Part shown: positions 1 through 9,532 of the stretch, piece after piece | How positions within the stretch are numbered: position 1 is the stretch's first letter | Layout of the letters: each line of letters starts with the position of its first letter | Assembly: GCA_003220315.1 (NCBI GenBank) | Contig: QHSA01000088.1 | Location: forward strand, 1-34,566 | Direction of reading: 5' to 3' | Source of the DNA: Candidatus Rokuibacteriota bacterium | GTDB lineage: Bacteria > Methylomirabilota > Methylomirabilia > Rokubacteriales > CSP1-6 | Length of the DNA: 34,566 bases | The notes under the pieces: model-generated | What the model was told of the DNA's origin: nothing | Databases searched by the model: none | What the model saw: the letters and a program-made list of their open reading frames with translations, nothing else | Translations under genes and position numbers: made by a program

Positions 1-320
1 AGAAACGCGGGAATCTGGAGCACGTCGAGCACCTCGGCCGCGGGCGCGACCTCCGCCACCTGGTGCACGTCGGAGAGCACGGGCACGCCGAGCGTGTCGC
101 GGACCTTCTTCAAGATGCGGAGCCCCTCGATGAGACCGGGCCCACGGTAGCCGCGGACCGACGAGCGGTTGGCCTTGTCGTAGGACGATTTGTAGATGAA
201 GGGCACGCGTCGGTCGGCCGCGATCGTCGCGATCCGCTCGGCCGTCTCGAGCGCGTGCTTCTCGTTTTCGATCGCGCACGGTCCGCCGATGAGCGCCAGC
301 GGTTGGCCGCCGCCCAGCAC
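1..320 (-). CDS. kdsA: 3-deoxy-8-phosphooctulonate synthase (KdsA), N-terminal part, truncated by window edge
   Basis: Reverse-strand translation gives VLGGGQPLALIGGPCAIENEKHALETAERIA..VPFIYKSSYDKANRSSVRGYRGPGLIEGLRILKKVRDTLGVPVLSDVHQ..., characteristic KdsA N-terminus; likely GTG start at 320. Confidence 0.93.
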   Translation of the reverse strand, partial: MLGGGQPLALIGGPCAIENEKHALETAERIATIAADRRVPFIYKSSYDKANRSSVRGYRGPGLIEGLRILKKVRDTLGVPVLSDVHQVAEVAPAAEVLDVLQIPAF

Positions 321-499
321 GACCCTGCCGATCCGGATTATTGTAGCGGGGGCCGCGAGGTCGCCTTCGGCCGAGGGTGGCCTGCTGGAGGTGCGGCCTG
401 GCTCGGCATCGCCCGATCGGGTCCTGGCCGGTGCGGCTCGGCGTGGCTCCGTCACGCTCGTTCCGGGCTCTGGCGATCGCTTGCGCCGGCGTGGCGGCG

Positions 500-2101
500 T
501 CATGCGCCCGCATGCTCCAGCGCGGCCCGGATGAAGCCGGCGAAGAGTGGGTGCGGATCCCAGGGCCGTGAGCGGAACTCCGGGTGGAACTGCCCGGCCA
601 CGAAGTACGGGTGCTCGGGAATCTCGATGATCTCGACGAGCTGCTTCTCGGCCCAGATCCCCGAGATGCGGAGCCCATGCTTCTCGAGCCTGTGGACGTA
701 GTCGTTGTTGACCTCGTACCGGTGGCGGTGCCGCTCCTGAATGATCCCCTGCCCGTACAGGCGTGAGGCGAGGCTGCCCTCGCCGAGCACGATCGGATAG
801 AGGCCGAGGCGCATCGTCCCGCCCTTGTCGGCGATCGTGCGCTGCTCGGGCAGGAGGTCGATGAGGTTGTGGGCGGGGTGGGGCTCGAATTCCGTGGAGT
901 TGGCGCCGGCCAGGCCGCAGACGCTGCGCGCGTACTCGATCACCGCGCACTGCATCCCGAGACAGATCCCGAAGTACGGCACGCCCCGCTCGCGTGCGTA
1001 GCGGACCGCCTGGACCTTGCCCTCGATCCCCCGGTCGCCGAAGCCGCCGGGCACCAGGATGCCGTGGACGTCGGCGAAGGGCGCGTCGGCGCCCATCTTC
1101 TCGACGTGCTCGGCGTCCACCCATTGGATGTCCACGCGCGCCTCGTTGGCGATCCCGCCGTGGGCGAGCGCCTCGATCAGGCTCTTGTACGAGTCCTTCA
1201 GGTCGATGTACTTGCCGACGACGGCGACCCGCGTCGCAGCGCGGGGCGACTTCACGCGACGGACGACGGCCTCCCACCGCGAGAGGTCGCAGGGGCGCGG
1301 CTCGAGCCCGAGGAGCTTCGTGACGATCTCGTCGAGGCCCTCCTTGTGGAAGACCAGCGGGACCTCGTAGATGGTCTCCACGTCCTTGGCGGTGATGACC
1401 GCCTCCTCCTCGACGTCGCAGAAGAGGGCGATTTTCGACTTGATGCCCGGCGGCAAATAGCGGTCGGTGCGGCAGAGGAGGATGTCCGGCTGGATCCCGA
1501 TCGCGCGAAGCTCCTTCACGGAGTGCTGTGTCGCCTTGGTCTTGAGCTCCGACGCCGCCTGCATGAACGGCACGAGGGTCAGGTGCACGTAGAGGACGTT
1601 CTCGCGGCCGACGTCCTTCTTGAACTGGCGGATCGCCTCGAGAAACGGGAGCCCCTCGATGTCGCCCACGGTCCCGCCGACCTCGACGATGACGACGTCC
1701 GTGTCGCGCGCGACGCGACGGATCGACGCCTTGATCTCGTCGGTGATGTGCGGGATCACCTGGACGGTCCGGCCGAGGTAATCACCGCGCCGCTCCTTTT
1801 GGATGACGGAGAAGTAGACCTTCCCCGTCGTCACGTTGTGGTCACGCGTCACACGGCCCGAGGTGAACCGCTCGTAGTGCCCGAGGTCGAGGTCGGTCTC
1901 ACCGCCGTCGTCGGTGACGAACACCTCGCCGTGCTGATACGGGCTCATCGTCCCCGCGTCGACGTTAATGTAAGGGTCCATCTTCTGTAGCGTGACGCGG
2001 AGGCCCCGCGCCTCGAGGAGTGACCCGATCGAGGCGGCCGCGAGGCCCTTGCCCAACGACGACACGACGCCGCCCGTCACGAAGATGTATTTCGGGGCCA
2101 C
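500..2101 (-). CDS. pyrG: CTP synthase
   Basis: 533 aa; [33 protein letters not shown] and C-terminal glutaminase motif [15 protein letters not shown]. Confidence 0.98.
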   Translation of the reverse strand: MAPKYIFVTGGVVSSLGKGLAAASIGSLLEARGLRVTLQKMDPYINVDAGTMSPYQHGEVFVTDDGGETDLDLGHYERFTSGRVTRDHNVTTGKVYFSVIQKERRGDYLGRTVQVIPHITDEIKASIRRVARDTDVVIVEVGGTVGDIEGLPFLEAIRQFKKDVGRENVLYVHLTLVPFMQAASELKTKATQHSVKELRAIGIQPDILLCRTDRYLPPGIKSKIALFCDVEEEAVITAKDVETIYEVPLVFHKEGLDEIVTKLLGLEPRPCDLSRWEAVVRRVKSPRAATRVAVVGKYIDLKDSYKSLIEALAHGGIANEARVDIQWVDAEHVEKMGADAPFADVHGILVPGGFGDRGIEGKVQAVRYARERGVPYFGICLGMQCAVIEYARSVCGLAGANSTEFEPHPAHNLIDLLPEQRTIADKGGTMRLGLYPIVLGEGSLASRLYGQGIIQERHRHRYEVNNDYVHRLEKHGLRISGIWAEKQLVEIIEIPEHPYFVAGQFHPEFRSRPWDPHPLFAGFIRAALEHAGA

Positions 2102-2102
2102 C

Positions 2103-3752
2103 TCAGCCTCCCTTCGTCAGCAGTCGCCGGACCTGTTCGATCTCCGTCGCACGGTCCGTGATGCGACCGTCCAACCGCCCGTCCCGCAGCTCGGTGAGGA
2201 CACGCGCGACTGCCGGCCCGCGCGGGACGCCGAGCGCGATGACCTCGTCCCCGGACAGGGAGACGGGCGCGCGGTCGAGCCCGAGGTACCAATCGAGCGC
2301 GGCGCGCGCGTTGCCGTCGCCCACGAGCCAGAGCCAGGCCAGCGCCACGGGAGCGAGCTCGCGGAGCAGGCGCGCACGGGTGCTCGGCGCGCTCGCCGCG
2401 GAGAGCCGCGCCAGGCGCGCCCGCCCCTCGCCGAGGGCGTGTCGGAGGCGCGCGAGGGGCTCGCCCGCGAACGCCAGCCGCTCGAGTGCGGCGCTCGCAA
2501 CCGCCGACGGCTGGTCGGCCGTGAGCGCGAGCGCGCCGAGCTCGACCGGCTCGGCGCCGAGGCCGCGCTGCCGCGCCCACGCGAGCGTCCCGGGCAGCTC
2601 GGTGACGAGGCGCCCGGTCGCCGCGGTGAACCGGTAGCGGGGATCCAGGAGACGGAAGGCGCCGCCCCTCCCGAGCCGCGCCAGCGTCTCCGCGGCGTGC
2701 GGCTCGACGAGGATCCGCTCGAGTTCGGCGACGATCCGTTGTCCCGAGAGCGCCGCGTACGGCGCGAGGCGGAGCGCGAGCGTCTGCGCCCGGGCGGTCG
2801 CCGCATCCGGGGCGAGGCCGAAGCGCGTCGCGTAGCGCGCGGCCCTGAACAGGCGCGTCGGATCCTCCACGTACGACAGCGGGTGGAGCACGCGTAGACG
2901 CTGGCGCGCGAGGTCGGCCCGCCCGCCGAGCGGATCGAACAGGCCGAAGGCGCCGGAGTGGAGCTCGACGGCCATCGCGTTGATGGTGAAGTCGCGGCGC
3001 CGCAGGTCCGCGTCGATTCCCGCCGGCATCACCCGCGGTAGCGCCCCCCTCGATTCGTAGCGCTCGCTCCGTGCCGTCGCCACGTCGATCCGTCCGACGC
3101 GCGGCGCCTGGACGGACGCCGTGAGGAAGCGACGATGCTCGCGGACGACGCCGCCGAGCGCGCGCGCGAGGTCGCGCGCCACGGCCGGACCATCGCCCTC
3201 GACGACGATGTCGAGATCGGTGGATGCCACTTCCGCGTCGCGCCAGAGGTCGCGGACCATCCCGCCGACCAGGAACGCGTGCGCCCCCTGCGCCGCCGCG
3301 CACCGCCCGATCGACGCGAGCAGCACCTGCGTGTCGGCGGGGAGTCGTCGCGCCACGCGGGGCGCCGTGGGGACGGCGGGCGGCGAGGCCGTCCCGGGTG
3401 CGACCGCGCCCACCGGGGGGCCCCGGCGGTCGCGCACGACCACAAGCGGCGCGCCCTGCGCGAGGAGCCGGCGCACCGTCACCTCGCTCGCCGTGGGCTC
3501 CACGCGGGGAAGGTCGCGGGCGATGACGGTGGACGCCAGGTCGTCGAGGCCGAGGCGACTCGCTCGGACGAGGTCCTCGCGCAGGACGTACCGCCCGTCC
3601 GCGACGACGATCACCGCGTCGCGCTTCCTCGCCAACCGCAAGGCGGCGCCGATGGCGAGTGGCGCGCGCGTCCACGCGACCGCGGCGTTGACGAGGTCGG
3701 TCGCCACGAGGCTCACCTGGGGATACACGTGGGCGCGCTTCGCCACCCTCAT
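2103..3752 (-). CDS. CCA-adding enzyme / poly(A) polymerase family nucleotidyltransferase with N-terminal CBS-like region
   Basis: 549 aa; [29 protein letters not shown] (nucleotidyltransferase motif), [34 protein letters not shown]-type 4-nt overlap with the upstream recombinase gene. Confidence 0.9.
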   Translation of the reverse strand: MRVAKRAHVYPQVSLVATDLVNAAVAWTRAPLAIGAALRLARKRDAVIVVADGRYVLREDLVRASRLGLDDLASTVIARDLPRVEPTASEVTVRRLLAQGAPLVVVRDRRGPPVGAVAPGTASPPAVPTAPRVARRLPADTQVLLASIGRCAAAQGAHAFLVGGMVRDLWRDAEVASTDLDIVVEGDGPAVARDLARALGGVVREHRRFLTASVQAPRVGRIDVATARSERYESRGALPRVMPAGIDADLRRRDFTINAMAVELHSGAFGLFDPLGGRADLARQRLRVLHPLSYVEDPTRLFRAARYATRFGLAPDAATARAQTLALRLAPYAALSGQRIVAELERILVEPHAAETLARLGRGGAFRLLDPRYRFTAATGRLVTELPGTLAWARQRGLGAEPVELGALALTADQPSAVASAALERLAFAGEPLARLRHALGEGRARLARLSAASAPSTRARLLRELAPVALAWLWLVGDGNARAALDWYLGLDRAPVSLSGDEVIALGVPRGPAVARVLTELRDGRLDGRITDRATEIEQVRRLLTKGG

Positions 3753-4633
3753 GCCCTGGGGTGGAAGCGCCGGTACATCCGCGCAAGCGCGGAGGTCGGT
3801 AGATGGGTGTAGATCTGGGTCGTTGCGATGTCGGCGTGGCCGAGCATGGCCTGCACGGAGCGCAGGTCGGCGCCGCCCTCGAGGAGATGGCTCGCGAAGG
3901 AGTGACGGAGCATGTGCGGCGACACCTGGGCCCGGAGTCCGGCGCGCGTCGCGGCGCGGCGGACGACGATCCAGAGCGACTGGCGCGAGAGCCGCCCCCC
4001 GCGAGGGTTCACGAAGAGGCGGCCGCTATCGCGCCGACGCGTGTGGAGCGGCCGGACCTCCCTGAGGTAGCGTGTGACCCAAGCGGAGGCCTCGGCGCCG
4101 ACCGGCACGAGCCGTTGTTTCTTGCCCTTGCCCGTGCAGACCACGTACCCGGATTGTAGATTGAGATCCTCTCCCCTGAGGTCGAGGCACTCCGAAGCGC
4201 GCATCCCTGTCGCGTAGAGGAGCTCGAGGATCGCGCGGTCGCGCACGCCGCGGGGCTCGGCAATGTCCGGCGCCTCGACGAGCGCCGTCACCGTCTCCCG
4301 CGACAGCGTCCGGGGCAGCGAGCGCCCGCGCCGCGGGGCCTCGAGGTGCTCCGTGGGGTCGCGCTCGAGCGCCCCCTCACGAAGCAAGTGACGGTAGAGT
4401 CCACGCACCGCGGACATCCGGCGCGCGACGCTCGAGGGCCGGAGGCCGCGCCTCCGGAGCCCTGCCAGATACGCGACGAGATCGTCGGGCGCGAGACTTG
4501 CGAGGGTGCGGCGGTGGCGGCGGAGGAACTCCGTGAAGTCGGTGAGGTCGCTGCGGTAGGCGGCGAGGGTATTTCGAGACGCCCCCTGCTCCGCTTGCAG
4601 GGCGCCGAGATACCCAACGACGACCTCGGTCAT
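3749..4633 (-). CDS. xerD: Tyrosine recombinase XerC/XerD
   Basis: 294 aa; [61 protein letters not shown] (RHR..H..Y catalytic residues). Confidence 0.92.
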   Translation of the reverse strand: MTEVVVGYLGALQAEQGASRNTLAAYRSDLTDFTEFLRRHRRTLASLAPDDLVAYLAGLRRRGLRPSSVARRMSAVRGLYRHLLREGALERDPTEHLEAPRRGRSLPRTLSRETVTALVEAPDIAEPRGVRDRAILELLYATGMRASECLDLRGEDLNLQSGYVVCTGKGKKQRLVPVGAEASAWVTRYLREVRPLHTRRRDSGRLFVNPRGGRLSRQSLWIVVRRAATRAGLRAQVSPHMLRHSFASHLLEGGADLRSVQAMLGHADIATTQIYTHLPTSALARMYRRFHPRA

Positions 4634-4726
4634 AGGGTGACCACGTCGAATCTTATCACGGCGCCCACGAATCGCGAAACCGCCGGGCGGACGGGTAGTG
4701 TGTGTTGAGCCACTCCCCGCGGGTGC

Positions 4727-6331
4727 TCACGCGCCGGGCCTGCTCCGGGGCTCGGCGCGCGGCAGCATCCGGAGGAGCGCGGTGCGCTCCGGAAGATCGA
4801 GGACCACGCTGGCCGACCAGAAGAGGCCGACGGCTCCCGCGATCGTTCCCCCGAGCCACAGGACGTCCACCAGGAGTGACCGCGACCCGGGCCACACGAG
4901 GACGGCGAGCCCGCACCACACGAGGAGGGGAAGCGACGCCGCGAGCGTCCGGGCCACGCTCGCGACCAGTGCGCGCCCGCCGAGGGGCCCGAGCCGTCGT
5001 CGGGCTGCCCAGAGGAGCGCCACGAGGTTGACGTAGGCGCCGACGGACGATGCGCCGGCGAGGCCCGCGTGACCGAGCGGCGCCATCATGACGAGCGCGG
5101 CGAGCACGTTGGCGCCGACGGCGACGATGCCGAGGCGAACCGCGGTGCCCGCCTCGCCGAGCGCGTAGAACACCTGCGCGGTGATGCGCGAACCCGCGAA
5201 GCCGGCGAGACCGATCGCGTACCACGCGAGCGCGTCGGCGGTGGCGGCCGTCTCGGCGGGCCCGAACTTCCCCCGCTCGAAGAGCACGCGGACGATCGGT
5301 GCGCGCAGGACCACGAGGCCGGCCATGGCCGGCAGCGCAATGTACGCGGCGAGGCGGAGCGAGAAGTTCAGGGTGTCGGCCACGGCCCGCGTCTCGCGCG
5401 CCGCCGCCTGCCGGGCCATCACGGGCAACGAGGCCGACGCGAGCGCGATCCCGAAGACGCCGAGGGGGAACTCCATGACCCGATCGGCGTAGTAGAGGTA
5501 CGAGATCGACCCCGGCCGAAGCAGCGAGGCGAGGAGCGTGTTCACGAAGACCATCACCTGCACCGCGGCGAGCCCGAACACCGCGGGCAGGAGCAAACGG
5601 AGCAGTCGCGCGAGGGCCGGGTGGCGGAACTGAGATCCGGGCAGGACCAGGAGCCCGGACCGGCGAAGGCTCGGCAGCTGGACCAGGAGCTGGCCGATGC
5701 CGCCCAGCAGGACCCCGATCGCGAGCGAGAGGATCGGTGGATCCACCCGCGACGCGAGCAGCGAGATGGCGAGGATCATCCCCACGTTCTGGACGGCGGG
5801 GCCGAGCGCGCTGGCGAAGAACCGCCCCTGTGCGTTCAGTGCGCCGGCGGCGAGCGCTGCGAGCCCGACCAAGACGACATACGGGAACATCACGCGCGTG
5901 AGGAGCACCGCGAGCCCCCCCCGCGCGGGGTCCTCCGCGATGCCTGGCGCGATCGCCGTCACGAGCCACGGCGCCGTCGCGATGCCGAGCAGCGCCGTCA
6001 CGCCGAGGGCGACGAGCGCCAGCGCCAAGACCGCGCGGAGCATCCGGAGGACCTCGGGTCGCGACTGCGTCACGAAGTATTCCGAGAAGACGGGGATCAT
6101 CGCCGTGGACAAGGCCCCCTCGGCGAGGAGGCGTCGCAGGATGTTCGGGATTCGGAACGCGACGAAGAACGCGTCGGTCACCGGCCCGGCGCCGAACACG
6201 AGCGCGACGACGATGTCACGGACGAAGCCGACCACGCGGCTCACGAGCGTCGCGCTTCCGATGGACCCGAGCGCCCGGACCACCTGCCGTTCCGTCGAGC
6301 TCACCTTGAATTCGTCCCATCGTTCGGGCAT
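4727..6331 (-). CDS. murJ: Lipid II flippase MurJ (MviN family)
   Basis: 534 aa; GSIGSATLVSRVVGFVRDIVVALVFGAGPVTDAFFVAFRIPNILRRLLAEGALSTAMIPVFSEY. Confidence 0.96.
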   Translation of the reverse strand: MPERWDEFKVSSTERQVVRALGSIGSATLVSRVVGFVRDIVVALVFGAGPVTDAFFVAFRIPNILRRLLAEGALSTAMIPVFSEYFVTQSRPEVLRMLRAVLALALVALGVTALLGIATAPWLVTAIAPGIAEDPARGGLAVLLTRVMFPYVVLVGLAALAAGALNAQGRFFASALGPAVQNVGMILAISLLASRVDPPILSLAIGVLLGGIGQLLVQLPSLRRSGLLVLPGSQFRHPALARLLRLLLPAVFGLAAVQVMVFVNTLLASLLRPGSISYLYYADRVMEFPLGVFGIALASASLPVMARQAAARETRAVADTLNFSLRLAAYIALPAMAGLVVLRAPIVRVLFERGKFGPAETAATADALAWYAIGLAGFAGSRITAQVFYALGEAGTAVRLGIVAVGANVLAALVMMAPLGHAGLAGASSVGAYVNLVALLWAARRRLGPLGGRALVASVARTLAASLPLLVWCGLAVLVWPGSRSLLVDVLWLGGTIAGAVGLFWSASVVLDLPERTALLRMLPRAEPRSRPGA

Positions 6332-6414
6332 GATGCAGCGCGTGCGACGCGCCGCCCCGCCGGCCTCTCGAGGGCCGGGCGCGGCGCGGACCTCACGACG
6401 AAAGGAGCGTTCAG

Positions 6415-6666
6415 GTGGCGAATACGAAGTCGGCGATCAAGCGCATCCGTCAAAACGAGCGACGGCGGCTCCGCAACCGGACCGTGCGGTCCCGGGTGCG
6501 TACCCTGATCAAGGCGGCGCGCGCTGCGGAAGGCCCGGCCGCGCCCCCGGCGATCCTCGGAGCGATCCGCGCTCTCGACAAGGCCATGTCGAAGGGCGTG
6601 CTTCACGCGAACACCGCGTCCCGCAAGAAGTCCGCGCTCGCTCGCCGACTCGCCGCTCACCGCTGA
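6415..6666 (+). CDS. rpsT: 30S ribosomal protein S20
   Basis: 83 aa; MANTKSAIKRIRQNERRRLRNRTVRSRVRTLIKAAR; GTG start preceded by AAAGGAG. Confidence 0.97.
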   Translation: MANTKSAIKRIRQNERRRLRNRTVRSRVRTLIKAARAAEGPAAPPAILGAIRALDKAMSKGVLHANTASRKKSALARRLAAHR

Positions 6667-8024
6667 TCCGCGGCCGCGAGCTCGTGGAGCAGCTCTGACG
6701 CCGCGCGCGTGAGGCGCGCGCCCCCGTCCGGGCCGTACAGGCTCGCGCACGCGACGTAGGCGCTCCGGCTGTAGTCCTCGGCCGTGAGGAAATACCCGAG
6801 GTAGTCGTTCGACACGCCGGCGACGAAGGCGTGCATCCCGGCGGCCTGTCCCGTCTCCTTCACCGCGCGACCGAGCCGGGCCTGGAGTTCGCCCGGGATC
6901 GTCACCCAGGCTGTTCCGCCGAGCGCGCCGGCGGTCAGCTCGGTCTCCCGCGGGAGCGTGCGCCCGAGGGGGAGCGTCAGCGCCCTCGGCATCCAGGGAC
7001 GCGTGCAGTTCCGGAGCGAGAGGGTGGGCGCGGGGAGCCGGACGCGCGCGGTCCGCGTCGTGAGCGTGCTGACGAGCTCGGGGGTGGCGCGCGCCCACGC
7101 CTCTTCGACGGCGGTGGCGAGGGTCCGCGCGTCGGCGACGAGCGCGGCCGGGCCGTGGCGCCTGGGGCTCACGTCGCCCACGGCGCCGTTCACGAAGAGG
7201 GCCGGGACCCGTAAGCGCCGCTCGAGCTCGCGCGCGGCCACGCCCATGACGTCGCCGGAGTACTTGAGGTTGCGGGCGCCGAGGATCGTCCCGTGGATCG
7301 CATAGTTCCACAGGAGCGCAATCGGCGCGCCCGTCGGCGACACGACCCGGAGTACCACGATCTCGGGGTCCACGGGCTGGTCGAGGCGACCGGCCGTCAG
7401 CGCGGGTCCGTCGATGCGCGCGGTGCCGATGCGCGACGGCGCCCTCCCAGCCTCGGCTCGCTGTACGGCCTCGACCACCGTGTCGAGGAACGCCCGCAAC
7501 ACCTCCCCGTCGAAGCGGTCGGTCGCCAGGATCCCCATCAGCCACGAGTCCAGGAAGGCACCTGGACCGGAGTGGGTGTGGGACGCCGAGACGATGAGCG
7601 TCCCGGGGCGCGACCCCGCGTCCTCGAGCCGTTGCTGGACGGCGTCCACGAACGCCCGATCCACCGCGATGAGATCTACCGTCACCCACGTGAGCCTGGC
7701 GGTGGCCGTCTCGACGACGAGCGCCCTGGCGGCCGGCGCGTCGAGCTCGCCCTCGGCCGGCCGGAACCAGAACGCGTGGGGGTGGAGGCCGAGGAGGTCC
7801 GGCACGAGCAGGCGGCGTCGGACGCTTCCGTAGCCGGCGAGCGGCGTGCCCGGCGGCACGCGCAGCGGGACCATCGCCGCGCCGGCGCGGAGAGGCTCGA
7901 CGGCTGGCGCCCCGCGCGCCTCTCGGCGGCCGCCTTCGGCGGACACGGCGTGGCGGGTCTCGATGAACGGCGCGACCGCGATCCACCCGAGACACGCGAC
8001 GAGGGCGAGTGCCCGCAGCGTCAC
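6657..8024 (-). CDS. Neutral/alkaline (non-lysosomal) ceramidase-like protein with predicted signal peptide
   Basis: LIVSASHTHSGPGAFLDSWLMG, LLWNYAIHGTILGARNLKYSGDVMGVAARELERRL, FVNGAVGDVSPRRHG; start set at the GTG at 8024 (GTGA overlap with holA stop) giving VTLRALALVACLGWIAVAPF hydrophobic leader. Confidence 0.82.
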   Translation of the reverse strand: MTLRALALVACLGWIAVAPFIETRHAVSAEGGRREARGAPAVEPLRAGAAMVPLRVPPGTPLAGYGSVRRRLLVPDLLGLHPHAFWFRPAEGELDAPAARALVVETATARLTWVTVDLIAVDRAFVDAVQQRLEDAGSRPGTLIVSASHTHSGPGAFLDSWLMGILATDRFDGEVLRAFLDTVVEAVQRAEAGRAPSRIGTARIDGPALTAGRLDQPVDPEIVVLRVVSPTGAPIALLWNYAIHGTILGARNLKYSGDVMGVAARELERRLRVPALFVNGAVGDVSPRRHGPAALVADARTLATAVEEAWARATPELVSTLTTRTARVRLPAPTLSLRNCTRPWMPRALTLPLGRTLPRETELTAGALGGTAWVTIPGELQARLGRAVKETGQAAGMHAFVAGVSNDYLGYFLTAEDYSRSAYVACASLYGPDGGARLTRAASELLHELAAADQR

Positions 8025-9025
8025 CTCGCGGCACACAGGTCGGAGACGAGCACGGTCAGCTCCGCACGGGGCTCGCCGCCCGACTTGACCTGCCGCTCGA
8101 CCTCCCAGCACCGTCGGAGCTTCTCCGCGAGGAGCGCGGCGGGGTCGCCGTGGCCGAGCGCCTCGACCACCGCGGGCGGAAGCCGGAGGGCGCGCGCGAT
8201 TTCCGCGGGCGGCTGGCCGCGCTCAGCGAGCGTCCGTACCGCCCAGGCCACGCGGAGGTCGCGCGTCAGGAGTACCAGCATGCGCATCGGCTCCTCGATG
8301 GCGAGGAGCCGCTCGAGCGTCCGGAGCGCCAGGGGCAGGTCGCGACGCTGCACGGCGCGCGTGAGCTCGAAGATGTCGGCGAGCCGGTGCTCCCCCACGA
8401 TCGCGCCGACCTCCTTCACCCCCACGCTCCGGTTGTCGGCGCCACCCGCGAGCGCCGCCTTCTTGACCTCACCGAGTAGGACCGCCCCGTCCTCCCCCAC
8501 CCACTCGATCAGCAGCTTCGCCGCTTCCGCGCTGACCTCGAGATCCTCGGCCGCGGCGCGCTGGCGGAGCCACCCCGCGAGCTCGCGCCCCTGGCGAGCC
8601 GGAAGGTCCACGATGTGAGCCGCCGACACGGCCTGGACGAGCCAGTGATCGGTGCGCCGGTCGCGTGAGGCGCGGAGGCCCTCGTCCGCGAGGAGCACCA
8701 GGCGCGTCGCGGGGTTCGGGTCACGGGCGTAGGCGCCAAGCGCCTCGGCGTGCCGCGGGCCGAGCGCCTGGGCGTGGCGGACGACGACCAGGCGCACGCC
8801 GCCCAGCAGCGGAAGCGTCATCGCCGAGGTGACGACGGCCTGCACATCTGCCTCGCTGCCGTCGAGCACCTCGCGGGCGAGCGCGGCCCCGGCGGGGTCC
8901 GGGAAGAGGTGCCGGGTGACGAGCGCGAGCGCATCGTCGAGGAGCTGGGCGTCCGGTCCGTGGAGCAGGAGCACCGGAGGCAGCTCGCCGCGCTCGACGA
9001 GTCGCAGGAAGCCCGTGGAGTCCAA
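8021..9025 (-). CDS. holA: DNA polymerase III subunit delta
   Basis: 334 aa; PPVLLLHGPDAQLLDDALALVTRHLF..., MTLPLLGGVRLVVVRHAQAL, WLRQRAAAEDLEVSAEAAKLLIEWVGED. Confidence 0.92.
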   Translation of the reverse strand: MDSTGFLRLVERGELPPVLLLHGPDAQLLDDALALVTRHLFPDPAGAALAREVLDGSEADVQAVVTSAMTLPLLGGVRLVVVRHAQALGPRHAEALGAYARDPNPATRLVLLADEGLRASRDRRTDHWLVQAVSAAHIVDLPARQGRELAGWLRQRAAAEDLEVSAEAAKLLIEWVGEDGAVLLGEVKKAALAGGADNRSVGVKEVGAIVGEHRLADIFELTRAVQRRDLPLALRTLERLLAIEEPMRMLVLLTRDLRVAWAVRTLAERGQPPAEIARALRLPPAVVEALGHGDPAALLAEKLRRCWEVERQVKSGGEPRAELTVLVSDLCAAR

Positions 9026-9028
9026 CGA

Positions 9029-9532
9029 TCAGAAGCGGTCGATCGTGAGGCTCACGATCGCCCGTGCGATGTCCACCGCCGCCGCGCGCAGCGCGGTCTC
9101 CTCACGGGAGATCGTCTGTGAGACCGCGCCCACCACGCGGAAGTCGGATTTCTCCTGGAACCGCGGCTCCTCGAAGAGGAGCGTGTTGCTCCGCGCGTCG
9201 CGCATCTTCAGATTCATGGTGACGAGGAGCCGGTACTGCTGGATGTTGGCGCGCGGGTCGAACGCGACCGCCTGGATCTGGTAGCCCACGACCTCGCCCT
9301 CGAGGATCGCGTCCGCCTCGCCCGGCTTGACGACGCGCAGGCGGCCGTTGGTGGAGAACGCCTGGACGACCGCTTGCGTGAGGAAGTTCTCCACCGCCGG
9401 CTCGGCAGTGCGGTTCACGAACACGGGGACGGCGACGGTCTTGATCCGGTCCGGAAGATTGCCGCGGAGCGAGTAGCCGCAGGCGGCGAGGACCACCGCC
9501 ACGGCCATGAGCGCCAGGGCCCGTCGCGTCAC
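9029..9532 (-). CDS. lptE: LPS-assembly lipoprotein LptE
   Basis: VTRRALALMAVAVVLAACGYSLRGNLPDRIKTVAVPVFVNRTAEPAVENFLTQAVVQAF; lipobox LAAC; GTGA overlap with leuS stop. Confidence 0.88.
   Translation of the reverse strand: MTRRALALMAVAVVLAACGYSLRGNLPDRIKTVAVPVFVNRTAEPAVENFLTQAVVQAFSTNGRLRVVKPGEADAILEGEVVGYQIQAVAFDPRANIQQYRLLVTMNLKMRDARSNTLLFEEPRFQEKSDFRVVGAVSQTISREETALRAAAVDIARAIVSLTIDRF

Noticed and set aside
2077-3786. 569-aa minus-strand ORF in alternate frame over the CCA-adding enzyme gene
   Set aside because: Arg/Pro/Gly-rich alternate frame; the 549-aa frame has the conserved motifs.
5069-6508. 479-aa plus-strand ORF opposite murJ
   Set aside because: Extremely charged (RD/RE/H repeats), antisense to murJ, no domain signal.
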